Of a DNA stretch of 10,852 bases, positions 1 to 6,086 are shown in pieces. The notes under the pieces were generated by a model. It ran no database searches. It was not told the DNA's origin and saw nothing but the letters and a program-made list of their open reading frames with translations. A program made the translations under genes and the position numbers. The stretch covers positions 1-10,852 of the forward strand of contig JAZDIU010000033.1 of assembly GCA_043804635.1 (NCBI GenBank), in the 5' to 3' direction. The stretch's first letter is position 1, and every line of letters starts with the position of its first letter. This DNA is from JAZDIU01 sp043804635 (GTDB lineage: Bacteria > Chloroflexota > Dehalococcoidia > Dehalococcoidales > UBA2162).

Positions 1-623
1 TGGAAGGGGTTATTGTTGAGGTAGAGGTCGATATTTCCCCGGGCTTACCTTCATTCACTGTCGTTGGTCTGGGGGATACTGCGGTGCAGGAGGCACGGGA
101 GCGGGTGCGCGCTGCCATTCGCAACTCCGGTTTTACTTTTCCTATGAAGCGCGTCGTGGTCAACCTGGCGCCGGCTAATCTGAAGAAAGCCGGTCCCGCT
201 TACGATTTACCCATAGCGGTGGGCATACTGCTTAGCTCGGAGCAGATAAGCGCCGATGTTTCGCAGACTGTCCTGCTCGGAGAGCTATCGTTAGACGGTG
301 GTGTCCGCCATACCAATGGCATCCTGCCCATGGTCGCCGTGGCGCACCAGGAAGGCTTGTCCAGGATTGTTGTGCCTGAAATCGATGCCAAAGAAGCATC
401 CCTGATACCGGGCACCAGAATCATTGCCGTCGCGTCGTTGTCACAGTTGGGTAGTTATCTGCGGGGTGAGTTGACGCCGCCGGAATGTAAGCCGGATACC
501 GTTATCCCAGAGACGGCGCCGTCCGGCTCGGTTACCGACCTGGCTTATATCAAGGGACAGGAGCACGTTAAGCGCGCCCTGGAGGTAGCGGCAGCGGGCG
601 GGCATAATATCGTGATGATTTAG
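1..623 (+). CDS. comM: ComM/YifB Mg-chelatase-like AAA+ ATPase, 5' part, interrupted by the element
   Basis: The reading frame starts at base 3 and is open from the window edge. The family start codon should lie roughly 40 bases upstream. The encoded EGVIVEVEVDISPGLPSF, VGLGDTAVQEARERVR and NLAPANLKKAGPAYDLPIAV are hallmarks of the N-terminal ChlI/Lon-like domain of ComM. In studied bacteria ComM is a hexameric helicase that helps integrate single-stranded DNA during natural transformation. The frame continues into the start of the AAA+ domain (GQEHVKRALEVAAAGGHNIVM) and then hits TAG at 621-623. That stop codon belongs to the inserted DNA (an attP arm). The expected next residues, CGPPGSGKT, are found in the same frame at 8394 onwards. 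The product here would be an N-terminal fragment without ATPase activity. Clean excision of the element would restore a protein of about 506 aa, the usual family length. Confidence 0.95.
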   Translation, partial: EGVIVEVEVDISPGLPSFTVVGLGDTAVQEARERVRAAIRNSGFTFPMKRVVVNLAPANLKKAGPAYDLPIAVGILLSSEQISADVSQTVLLGELSLDGGVRHTNGILPMVAVAHQEGLSRIVVPEIDAKEASLIPGTRIIAVASLSQLGSYLRGELTPPECKPDTVIPETAPSGSVTDLAYIKGQEHVKRALEVAAAGGHNIVMI

Positions 624-2136
624 ACAGCATTACCATAGCTGTCGCTGTAGCTTTGTCATCGACATCCGGGAAATAGGTTGTCTCAGATTTTACAGGCAAG
701 TCCACTAACACTTGAGCACTGTACTTTTGTCCCTCGACCTTTGGAGGATTGACTACTACCTTCAAGTTTACATCATCAGCCAACTTGTTGGCAACTGTAT
801 CACGTGGATTGTCCAATACCTCTGATAGCCGACCTCGATACATAATCAAGTCATGATACATGGCGAACTTTCCGATTTGTTCGGGTGTAGGCGGTTCAGG
901 CTCATCGAATACACCAAAATCAGGTGCGGTAGCCACCTCATTCTTAATATCGCTTAATCTGCGGGCATACTCGTCATCAGTGAGTCCGCTCATCTCATGC
1001 TGAATTGATAATGCCCGGCGTCTCTTATCGGTGTTGTCCTGCTGTGCCTGCTTGCGGGATTTCACTTCTTCAAATAACAAGCGGTTAGCTTCCCACGAAT
1101 CATGTGCCTGCTTAACTCTTTCGATGACGCTTTTAGGGTCACCAAATGCCTCTGTTACCGTTCCATATGCCAATGCGCTCAATTCACGAAGCCCGATTCT
1201 TGGTGATTGACATCTGGATGGGATGCGGTAATCATTACCATTGCACTTACAGCCACGCTTGTCTAATCTGTATCGCCTTCCGCAGACACCACAATAGACT
1301 CGCCCGCCAAGCCACGTGCGTTTACCGAAGCCTTGATAGTTGACCTGATTCCGTGCTAATTGCCTTTGTATTTGGTCGGCTTGTTCCTCGGATATAATCG
1401 GCTCAACTTTGCCTTTAATAACGATACCATCCCAAGTAATGATACCGGAGTAAACCTTAGAATTACGTAACACTCGACTTACGGCTGAACGTTGAATGAT
1501 ACCGCCACCAATGCCATGCACTTTACGCCTTTGTAGGTCAACCGTTATCTGGCTCGAACTTTCACCGTCAAGACATCGCAGGAGAATCTCACGAGCAATG
1601 TCTATTTGACCATCGTGCACCAGTCTTTTATTGGTGTGTTTTAGTCCTAAGTAACCATTGTATCGACCAAACCCTGCGGGAATATCACCCTTTTCAGCGT
1701 GAGCTTTCTTGCCTCTCATGGTGCGTTCACCGATTTTAACGGCTTCGACTTTCGAGGCATATCCCCGAATATAAGTAATGAGTTTGCCTAGCTCGCTAGT
1801 GTCCACGTCTTCAGTGACGGCTTCGAGTTTAACGCCATGCTTTTCTAGTTCCTGCGTAATTATGACGCCATGCCCAGGGTCGCGGGTAAGTCTGTCAAGG
1901 CTGTAACACACTAGAACGTCAATGGCTTCAGTTCGAATCAATTCACGTAGCTTGACCAACTCGGGACGTTCTAGTTTAAGCCCGCTATAAGCTTCACTGA
2001 AACGATAGGGAATATCATAATCCTTGTTCTTGCAGTACGTAGAACAGCACTCAAGTTGTGTTTGCAGGCTCGTGCCTTCACGCTCTTGGTCTTCAGTAGA
2101 AACCCGACAATAGATTGCTGCCCGTTTTGTTTCCAT
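568..2136 (-). CDS. Large serine recombinase (integrase), C-terminus altered by integration
   Basis: This is the likely integrase of the element. The resolvase domain is at the N-terminus, with YCRVSTEDQ and nucleophile Ser13, and SLDRLTRD at about 79-86. The recombinase domain follows (about 155-260). A zinc ribbon comes next (C282, C285, C296/C298, C309), then a probable coiled coil (about 340-400), as in large serine integrases. The ATG at 2136 has a purine-rich GGAAGGAAGGAAAGGAAG just upstream. Residues 1-508 are element-encoded. The last 14 residues (RYYARPLPLPPGRA) are read from the antisense strand of host comM beyond attL. In the circular element the same frame would run through attP and add 43 other residues, ending at 8257, for 551 aa. 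A possible TATAAT lies upstream at 2169-2174 (minus strand), but without a clear -35. Confidence 0.93.
   Translation of the reverse strand: METKRAAIYCRVSTEDQEREGTSLQTQLECCSTYCKNKDYDIPYRFSEAYSGLKLERPELVKLRELIRTEAIDVLVCYSLDRLTRDPGHGVIITQELEKHGVKLEAVTEDVDTSELGKLITYIRGYASKVEAVKIGERTMRGKKAHAEKGDIPAGFGRYNGYLGLKHTNKRLVHDGQIDIAREILLRCLDGESSSQITVDLQRRKVHGIGGGIIQRSAVSRVLRNSKVYSGIITWDGIVIKGKVEPIISEEQADQIQRQLARNQVNYQGFGKRTWLGGRVYCGVCGRRYRLDKRGCKCNGNDYRIPSRCQSPRIGLRELSALAYGTVTEAFGDPKSVIERVKQAHDSWEANRLLFEEVKSRKQAQQDNTDKRRRALSIQHEMSGLTDDEYARRLSDIKNEVATAPDFGVFDEPEPPTPEQIGKFAMYHDLIMYRGRLSEVLDNPRDTVANKLADDVNLKVVVNPPKVEGQKYSAQVLVDLPVKSETTYFPDVDDKATATAMVMLSKSSRYYARPLPLPPGRA
590..632. other. attL: left junction of the integrated element
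   Basis: The comM reading frame is intact up to CGTGATG at 611-617 and is then lost. The matching point at the other end is CGTAATG at 8387-8393, giving a seven-base match with one mismatch. The simplest crossover is the dinucleotide GT at 612-613. Element sequence then begins and includes TAGACAGCATT (621-631), the exact reverse complement of AATGCTGTCTA at 8370-8380. The left half, including the GC-rich 594-603, is host comM. This agrees with serine integrases, which recombine non-identical attB and attP sites over a two-base core. The exact core is inferred from symmetry and could be off by a base. Confidence 0.85.
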
Positions 2137-2168
2137 CTTCCTTTCCTTCCTTCCATATATATTACATT

Positions 2169-2174
2169 ATTATA
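2169..2174 (-). promoter_or_regulatory. Possible -10 element upstream of the serine integrase
   Basis: A perfect TATAAT is read on the minus strand, in an AT-rich, partly palindromic stretch (about 2152-2177) between the membrane-protein gene and the integrase start. No good -35 lies 16-18 bases upstream, so a separate integrase promoter is only possible. The near-palindrome could also be an operator. Confidence 0.3.
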
Positions 2175-2181
2175 ATGGGAC

Positions 2182-2700
2182 TTACGGCAAAATCACGGCA
2201 ACTCGTTCCTCGTAACCTCGACTACCACTAGGAATCGGACCAGTTAGGTCAACCGAGACGCAAGATTCACGGTCGCGTTGCTCAACCACAGGCGTTCTGC
2301 CGATGTTCAACAGTTCGGCAGGGATGGGCAGAGCGATAGGTTTCCACGGCGTGAGAGTGAATTGCTTATTCTTGAAATAGGAATAGCCTATCCACGCAGC
2401 ATAACCAGCCAACACCAGCGTTAGCGGATTCATTATTATCTCGCCGACTTTTTCTCCGACATCTTTTACTGGATTCTTAGACATACTTTTCCTCCTTTCC
2501 TTTCGTGGTCTATCTACTACCTCGAAAGATTCACCATTGAATTCGTTTGCGCTGTTTTCAAGCCATGCCTGTGATAGCGCCTCGCTTGCGTCATAACCTT
2601 GCGCACGAAGCTCGCCAGCTCTGCGCATGACTTCGCTTTTACGGTCAGGTTCATGTAAAGCTGGATCAAATTCGTCTTGGGGGAGCAATGCCAGTTCCAA
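2182..2700 (-). CDS. Hypothetical protein with one membrane segment; two in-frame starts
   Basis: The family is not recognised. The long form (172 aa) starts at TTG 2700 behind AGAGAGGTGAAAG and overlaps the preceding gene by 35 bases. Its first 72 residues are charged and include a small helical motif (SEVMRRAGELRAQGYDASEA), a style often seen in small proteins of phages and mobile elements. A second start, ATG 2484, has a near-perfect AAAGGAGG with six-base spacing and would give a 100-aa form beginning MSKNPVKDVGEKV. This C-terminal part carries a short hydrophobic segment (PLTLVLAGYAAWIGYSYF) and a polar tail. Both forms may be made, or the upstream part may be a gene fused to the next. 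The strong internal ribosome site argues that the short form is the main product. Confidence 0.7.
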   Translation of the reverse strand: MELALLPQDEFDPALHEPDRKSEVMRRAGELRAQGYDASEALSQAWLENSANEFNGESFEVVDRPRKERRKSMSKNPVKDVGEKVGEIIMNPLTLVLAGYAAWIGYSYFKNKQFTLTPWKPIALPIPAELLNIGRTPVVEQRDRESCVSVDLTGPIPSGSRGYEERVAVILP

Positions 2701-2974
2701 CTTTCACCTCTCTTTCTGGTATTTCCGCAAAGATATAAAGAATATCGGACGCTGTGCCAATATAAAATAGTAGACTCAGGTCACCCACCCTAAGTTCCTG
2801 GCTTTGCCCGGCGGCGATAGCGTAGCCGGCTTTATCTCCGCCGGTAATGTAGACAGCGGCAGCGTTAGTTGAAGGGGTTGCCACACGCAGGATGCCAGTT
2901 ATAGGCTTGCCAATAGGGAAATGTTTTGCTTCCGCTGCCACGACAAGCGCCTTTGAGAGAATTTCGGTTTTCAA
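2666..2974 (-). CDS. Hypothetical 102-aa protein, probably beta-rich
   Basis: The start is TTG at 2974, directly abutting the TAA stop of the polymerase-like gene upstream. AAAGGAAG serves as its ribosome site, three bases away. The protein has alternating hydrophobic strands and Gly/Ala turns (for example FPIGKPITGILRVATP and LSLLFYIGTASDILYIFAEI), no signal peptide and no clear membrane helix. It ends in a proline/arginine tail. The composition resembles small structural proteins of tailless viruses, but this is an impression, not a match. It sits in a tight run with the polymerase and membrane-protein genes, so it is probably co-transcribed with them. Confidence 0.7.
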   Translation of the reverse strand: MKTEILSKALVVAAEAKHFPIGKPITGILRVATPSTNAAAVYITGGDKAGYAIAAGQSQELRVGDLSLLFYIGTASDILYIFAEIPEREVKVGTGIAPPRRI

Positions 2975-3496
2975 TTACTTCCTTTCGGTAGGCGGTAAGT
3001 ATTTTAATCCTACAGTTTCAAAGACTTCTCTCTCCGTATGACACACGACCTCAGTTCCATTCTCTGCGGTAAACCCACGTCCATAGCTATTAAAGTGTAG
3101 ACCTTTGCGCAAGGCTGCGGTCGCTATCTCGACATTGGTTTTGGACCCGCCAGTCCGCACAACAAAACTCACAGCCCAACACTCAGGCGTGGTGCTGAAA
3201 ATATCAATCCCGAAGCCGGTTGCAATGTGTGTCATCAGCTTTATTTTAGCGCCGTACGTCTTGCTGCCCAATTTGTTTCGCCGATAGTCCAGAATGTGTT
3301 GTGCGACAAGTTCCTGGATTTGGTTATCCAGCAGGTCAACAATTCCGCCATCATATCGCGGTATGCAGAGTATCTCAGCGTCACCGACTTCAGGCTTTTC
3401 CCGCCGGATGCTACCCGCAATTTCAATTCGCTCGCAGGCAGGTTCGAGCGCCGCTTTTACTGCTTCCGCTATTTGTCTAGCAAGTTCGAGTTTCAT
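2975..3496 (-). CDS. Minimal family-X DNA polymerase / nucleotidyltransferase
   Basis: The 173-aa protein shows the Pol X palm signature GSIRREKPEVGDAEIL (residues 28-43) with metal ligands D39 and E41. The third carboxylate is probably D98 in GFGIDIF. RTGGSKTNVEIA (114-125) matches the conserved TGS..N region near the nucleotide site. The end, FETVGLKYLPPTER, is the typical Pol X thumb terminus. There is no N-terminal 8-kDa lyase or helix-hairpin-helix domain, so the protein is only palm plus thumb. It is close in size to the very small African swine fever virus Pol X. It probably adds nucleotides during repair or replication of the element, or is a nucleotidyltransferase of other use. ATG 3496 has only a weak GGTGA upstream. 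The stop abuts the next gene. Confidence 0.85.
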   Translation of the reverse strand: MKLELARQIAEAVKAALEPACERIEIAGSIRREKPEVGDAEILCIPRYDGGIVDLLDNQIQELVAQHILDYRRNKLGSKTYGAKIKLMTHIATGFGIDIFSTTPECWAVSFVVRTGGSKTNVEIATAALRKGLHFNSYGRGFTAENGTEVVCHTEREVFETVGLKYLPPTERK

Positions 3497-3582
3497 AATT
3501 CACCGACTTTTTCGAGCGGGAAGCCGGAGTGGTTATTGGTTGCGTTGCGACTCCGACTCCCCGCCCTGGAGGTAGGAAACCT

Positions 3583-3738
3583 ATGCTCAAACCCAATCTT
3601 AATGGAACATCTAGTGGGAGGGACGACCATCTCATGCCGAAAACCGTAGCTGGTAAGAAAGCCGCAGCAACTCGTAAAGCTGGTAAGAAAGCATGGGCGG
3701 GCGTCCTCTCCCCAAAACTGAAGAGCGCCGGGAGGTAA
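3583..3738 (+). CDS. Possible small lysine-rich protein, opposite to its neighbours
   Basis: This is a 51-residue frame from ATG 3583, with GGAGGT about eleven bases upstream. It lies in the only sizeable gap (3497-3774) of the leftward gene run. The second half is basic and repetitive (VAGKKAAATRKAGKKAW), reminiscent of histone-H1-like or nucleoid-binding tails. It contains a 15-base direct repeat (3648-3662 and 3678-3692). A later ATG (3634) would give 34 residues. The frame stops inside the loop of a strong hairpin (3723-3750). No promoter is seen. The repeat and hairpin could equally belong to an untranslated leader of the polymerase mRNA on the minus strand. Confidence 0.35.
   Translation: MLKPNLNGTSSGRDDHLMPKTVAGKKAAATRKAGKKAWAGVLSPKLKSAGR
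3648..3692. repeat. Two 15-base direct repeats, 30 bases apart
   Basis: AGCTGGTAAGAAAGC occurs at 3648-3662 and again, without mismatch, at 3678-3692. The period of 30 is a multiple of three and codes for AGKKA twice on the plus strand. It could be a duplicated basic peptide motif or a DNA/RNA-level repeat. Confidence 0.75.
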
Positions 3739-3750
3739 CTTTCGGCGCTC
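3723..3750. terminator. Strong hairpin between convergent frames
   Basis: GAGCGCCG (3723-3730) pairs perfectly with CGGCGCTC (3743-3750) across a 12-base loop. It lies 24 bases beyond the stop of the C2H2 gene on the minus strand and at the end of the small plus-strand frame. A T-run is absent on the plus side. On the minus side a TTTT follows only after about eight bases. It may be a weak terminator or attenuator, or an mRNA-stabilising stem ahead of the polymerase gene. Confidence 0.45.
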
Positions 3751-3774
3751 GGAAACAAACCGTGTTGTTTCATT

Positions 3775-3972
3775 CTAATCATCTTCCTCTGGAGGATTGT
3801 AGACGGGCGTACCTGTCATCTTCTTAGTGTCTATCTGCGTATAGGGTGCTTCATGTACTATCGACATATGTCTAAGTAAACTTGAACGCTGTGATAGTTC
3901 TTTTCCACACTCCAGGCACGTCCATAATCCATCTTCGATAAACGGATTCTTCAGGATTCGTTTTTTCCGCAT
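3775..3972 (-). CDS. C2H2 zinc-finger protein (65 aa)
   Basis: The start is set at ATG 3972, not at the longer frame start at 4041: GGAGG (3977-3981) sits four bases upstream, and the promoter at 3992-4020 would place the transcript start after 4041. The protein begins with a basic stretch (MRKKRILKNP). It has one C2H2 finger, C19-x2-C22-x12-H35-x4-H40, and then an acidic end (PPEEDD). Single C2H2 fingers of this kind are common in archaeal viruses and plasmids and are also found in some bacterial mobile elements, where they are expected to bind DNA. As first gene behind the leftward promoter it may be an autoregulator or an early protein. Confidence 0.8.
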   Translation of the reverse strand: MRKKRILKNPFIEDGLWTCLECGKELSQRSSLLRHMSIVHEAPYTQIDTKKMTGTPVYNPPEEDD

Positions 3973-3991
3973 GTTTCCTCCAACTACTATA

Positions 3992-4020
3992 ATTGTAGCG
4001 TATGTGTGTATTAATGTCAA
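3992..4020 (-). promoter_or_regulatory. Near-consensus sigma70-type promoter, leftward
   Basis: On the minus strand, TTGACA (4015-4020) and TACAAT (3992-3997) are separated by exactly 17 bases. Transcription should start near 3985, leaving a leader of about 13 bases to ATG 3972 with its GGAGG. It is the best leftward promoter I see in the element and would drive the zinc-finger, polymerase, 102-aa, membrane-protein and integrase genes. The -35 overlaps a TGTCAAGACA near-palindrome (4015-4024), a plausible operator. Confidence 0.85.
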
Positions 4021-4191
4021 GACACAAATAGGCTCATCCAAAAATATTTTTCTGGTTACGCACGTTCACGCACGAGTTTCGAGCCTGAAATGCCTGTAAA
4101 ATGCCCGTTTATCCATTAAAATGACTCAACATCGAGTCTTTTATCCGGTGTATGTCAATTAATTATGCGCCTCGGTTTTCTTAGTTGACAT
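4014..4191. promoter_or_regulatory. Divergent control region with repeated ATGTCAA motif and AT palindrome
   Basis: ATGTCAA occurs at 4014-4020 and 4152-4158, and inverted as TTGACAT at 4185-4191. Two of the copies contain the -35 box of the leftward and rightward promoters. The pair at 4152-4158 and 4185-4191 forms a 7-bp inverted repeat with a 26-base gap. Between them lie a 12-bp palindrome AAAAATATTTTT (4040-4051) and ACGCACG twice with a 10-base period (4058-4064, 4068-4074), one helical turn apart. No gene fits in 4021-4184. The region could hold operators, and perhaps a replication origin. Confidence 0.55.
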
Positions 4192-4213
4192 GATTAAAAT
4201 ATTGACTTAAGAT
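4185..4213 (+). promoter_or_regulatory. Rightward promoter of the 75-aa gene
   Basis: TTGACA (4185-4190) is followed after 17 bases by TAAGAT (4208-4213). Next come AAGGAGG at 4228-4234 and ATG at 4241. The -35 is perfect and the -10 matches 4 of 6 consensus bases. Confidence 0.75.
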
Positions 4214-4240
4214 AGCCCTTACCAAGATAAGGAGGATACA

Positions 4241-4468
4241 ATGAACAAACAGGATAAAAACGCCTTTGAGTGGAAACCTGTCACAATGGAAATTCTTGGC
4301 AACCCTGGGTACAAGGCAGCTTTGACAAAGAATGGGGTACACGCCGTTTTTAAAGTCAGAACGAACACAGGCAAAATTGACACGCTCCTTATAATAGGCG
4401 ACAGAGTCGCTTGGCAAAATGGTGCTGTCCAGACTTGGGATGAATTGAGTAAGTTTATCAGAAAGTAG
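4241..4468 (+). CDS. Hypothetical 75-aa protein, the only clear rightward gene
   Basis: ATG 4241 follows a strong AAGGAGG and its own promoter. The protein is small and mixed alpha/beta by eye (KPVTMEILGNPGYKAALTKNG, then KIDTLLIIGDRVAW and TWDELSKFIRK), without Cys motif, helix-turn-helix or membrane segment. No family is recognised. It is transcribed divergently from the leftward operon across a shared control region, the place where phages and plasmids often keep a regulator or maintenance factor. That role is only inferred from position. Confidence 0.75.
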   Translation: MNKQDKNAFEWKPVTMEILGNPGYKAALTKNGVHAVFKVRTNTGKIDTLLIIGDRVAWQNGAVQTWDELSKFIRK

Positions 4469-4469
4469 T

Positions 4470-4496
4470 CGTTTAAACAGCCACCATCCATAAACG
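4470..4496. terminator. Weak stem between convergent genes
   Basis: CGTTTA (4470-4475) can pair with TAAACG (4491-4496) over a 15-base loop in the 30-base gap between the rightward 75-aa gene and the end of the leftward 101-aa gene. GTTTAAAC (4471-4478) is itself palindromic. There is no long T-run, so bidirectional termination here is tentative. Confidence 0.3.
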
Positions 4497-4498
4497 TG

Positions 4499-4804
4499 TT
4501 ATCCAGCCAAATGAAGCATCCTTCTTGCCGATGCTAGGGCACGAGCCTGAATGTCCCGTTTGGCATCCAGCTCACCGGCGGACTTTTGTTCCAGCAGTCG
4601 GTCGATTGCCTCAAGGTGCTGGATGACCGCCTTATCAATGGCGGTTTGCTGTCGGCTATATTGCAGCGAAAGATGCGCGTTCCATAAATCTACCTCAGCC
4701 TCGGTTAACGAACTTCCATTCTTTATCTTGCGCTCGATGTCGAGCAAAGGCAGACCATAGATAAAACCATTAAGAATTTCCTGTGCTACCCGTGACCAAT
4801 CCAT
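4499..4804 (-). CDS. Hypothetical helical protein (101 aa)
   Basis: ATG 4804 has an excellent AAAGGAGG eight bases upstream. The protein is almost entirely helical and charged (TEAEVDLWNAHLSLQYSRQQ, AVIQHLEAIDRLLEQKSA), probably with a coiled coil, and has no membrane segment or known motif. It overlaps the end of the ribbon-helix-helix gene by 35 bases, so the two are co-expressed. It is the last gene of the leftward set. A toxin-antitoxin partnership was considered, but nothing in it looks like a known toxin. Confidence 0.7.
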   Translation of the reverse strand: MDWSRVAQEILNGFIYGLPLLDIERKIKNGSSLTEAEVDLWNAHLSLQYSRQQTAIDKAVIQHLEAIDRLLEQKSAGELDAKRDIQARALASARRMLHLAG

Positions 4805-5003
4805 CGTCTTTACCTCCTTTAATCTTTTTTATGAAGCGTTTCATTTTACGTAGCCTGGATTTATCGGGAACATCGGTTGAATTATACAAATCTTCAACCA
4901 TTTGCCTAAGTAATTGAGGCATTGTCTTACCCAAACCGACTGATAACATGCGCATTTTAAGGTGCGTCATGTCGTCACAACCTCGAATCGTAATGTTTTT
5001 CAT
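4770..5003 (-). CDS. Ribbon-helix-helix (Arc/CopG-like) DNA-binding protein
   Basis: The N-terminus MKNITIRGCDDMTHLKMRML and the following GLGKTMPQLLRQMVEDLY fit a ribbon-helix-helix fold: a short strand with alternating residues (NITIRG) and then two amphipathic helices. The tail is basic (RLRKMKRFIKKIKGGK). ATG 5003 is preferred because the RHH strand begins there. A GTG at 5033 would add ten residues, and neither start has a strong ribosome site, so coupling to the upstream 252-aa gene is likely. Such proteins repress promoters or, in plasmids, help partition and copy control. A natural target would be the repeated motifs at 4014-4191, but this is not shown. Confidence 0.7.
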   Translation of the reverse strand: MKNITIRGCDDMTHLKMRMLSVGLGKTMPQLLRQMVEDLYNSTDVPDKSRLRKMKRFIKKIKGGKDDGLVTGSTGNS

Positions 5004-5049
5004 ATCAACATCATACCTGTCGAATATACGCACGTAAAAACACTCATTT

Positions 5050-5808
5050 TTACCCTTTATTAGCCTGTTTTTGAGCCGTTTGCGCTGCTTTTATGATACC
5101 TTCAAGCCATGATTTGCGTTGCTCACCGATTAATTGCTGTCTTATTTCCTCAAATTCGCTGTCAATCTTCGCCGATTTAAGGAATTTCGTCAGACTTTCG
5201 TAGGTTTGGCGAGCGACAATCGGAATTAGCTCCGGTTCCATCTTAGAAATTTCCAATATTGCTTCTTCGGGAGTGAATTTAGTTATGGATTGGAGCAAAC
5301 CCATGAACTCATCGTTGTCATTCGCGGCGGATTTCGCTACAGACAACTTAAGTGGTGTTGTTTTTTCTTCTGATTGCGCCGGTAATGCCTGAGGTTGAGG
5401 CGGATGTACCTCAATGCCCATAGACTTTAACGCTTCAGGACTCATCTTTGCGGAGAGTATCATTTGTATGAGCATGTTAAGAGTGTTTTTGTCGATAACG
5501 TTTGACAGGATTGTTTGCCACCAGTTCGCTGTTGCCGGTGCTTTATCTCCGCCGGTTAGCTCGCTTATCAATTCTTTTAGTTCTACCTGCTGTTTTAACA
5601 ACTGCTTGATGTCCTGCGGTTGTCCCTTCTCGCTATCCAGACCGCGATATTTTTTTGCCAATTCTAGTCCGAAATTTGGATCCTGTTTCATTTTCTTAAT
5701 CAGAATCTTATCGGCGATTGTGCCGAATGTAGCCTTCTTATACTTTCCACGTCTGACCGGTACGACTTCTTGTCCTGCATCCTTTCTACTAAATGGATTA
5801 AGTTTCAT
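5050..5808 (-). CDS. Hypothetical protein, 252 aa, helix-rich
   Basis: The start is ATG 5808 behind AGGAGG at four-base spacing, which overlaps the stop of the 34-aa gene. It begins with a basic segment (FSRKDAGQEVVPVRRGKYKK). A helical region follows (about 60-125), then a Pro/Gln-rich linker (HPPQPQALPAQ, about 135-145) and a second helical domain to the Lys/Gln-rich end. There are no cysteine motifs, P-loop or strong membrane helix. No family is recognised. Basic start, linker and helices would suit a DNA-associated or structural protein. Confidence 0.75.
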   Translation of the reverse strand: MKLNPFSRKDAGQEVVPVRRGKYKKATFGTIADKILIKKMKQDPNFGLELAKKYRGLDSEKGQPQDIKQLLKQQVELKELISELTGGDKAPATANWWQTILSNVIDKNTLNMLIQMILSAKMSPEALKSMGIEVHPPQPQALPAQSEEKTTPLKLSVAKSAANDNDEFMGLLQSITKFTPEEAILEISKMEPELIPIVARQTYESLTKFLKSAKIDSEFEEIRQQLIGEQRKSWLEGIIKAAQTAQKQANKG

Positions 5809-5816
5809 ACGTCCTC

Positions 5817-5921
5817 CTATCGTATCTTTTTACTTTTCCCTATTTTTCCTTCGCAGTCCGCCCGTATCTGTTCTCGGATACGAGCTTCTTTTAGTTCACG
5901 TTTGCGTGTTTGCTTGCCCAT
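5817..5921 (-). CDS. Basic microprotein (34 aa)
   Basis: ATG 5921 has a clear AGGAGG six bases upstream. The product begins MGKQTRKRELKEARIREQIR and ends in GKSKKIR: strongly basic with one Cys, a single charged helix. Its TAG overlaps the ribosome site of the 252-aa gene. Spacing and the strong site on both sides argue that it is real. Function is unknown; nucleic-acid binding is plausible from charge. Confidence 0.6.
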   Translation of the reverse strand: MGKQTRKRELKEARIREQIRADCEGKIGKSKKIR

Positions 5922-5951
5922 TTGACGCCTCCTATAAATTTTATTTTTTCC

Positions 5952-6086
5952 TCAAATAAGTCGCTTCGCTATTACAGGACACGCCGAAGTGCCCGGACAC
6001 ATCAGTACTGGATCTTCGTATACAGGACAAGTCGCATCGCCACACTTGACGCCTGATGTTCCATACATCGACTGTTTCTTTTCCAT
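5952..6086 (-). CDS. Cysteine-rich microprotein (44 aa), possible metal binder
   Basis: ATG 6086 is preceded by AAGGAG at seven-base spacing. The protein has four cysteines, C15-x4-C20-x9-C30-x5-C36, with CGDATCPVYEDP and CPGTSACPVIA around them. This is a near-duplicated CxxxxCPV theme that could hold one zinc or an iron-sulphur site. A longer frame over the same bases (5941-6174) lacks this order and is judged a shadow. It is followed after about 30 bases by the 34-aa gene, in the same strand and style. The family is not recognised. Confidence 0.6.
   Translation of the reverse strand: MEKKQSMYGTSGVKCGDATCPVYEDPVLMCPGTSACPVIAKRLI

Noticed and set aside
615..617. ATG (615-617 / 8391-8393) as the exact crossover core
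   Set aside because: It is shared by both ends, but the attP arms are symmetric about GT (612-613 / 8388-8389), which fits a serine integrase core better. The difference does not change any reading frame.
3477..3782. 101-aa minus-strand frame (MIRMKQHGLFPSAES...)
   Set aside because: It overlaps the polymerase start, has no ribosome site, has a low-complexity non-protein-like composition and is antisense to the lysine-rich frame and its repeats. Judged a shadow.
4499..5003. RHH gene plus 101-aa gene as a toxin-antitoxin pair
   Set aside because: The overlap and RHH fold suggest it, but the partner is a long helical protein with no features of known toxins, and it is part of a longer operon.
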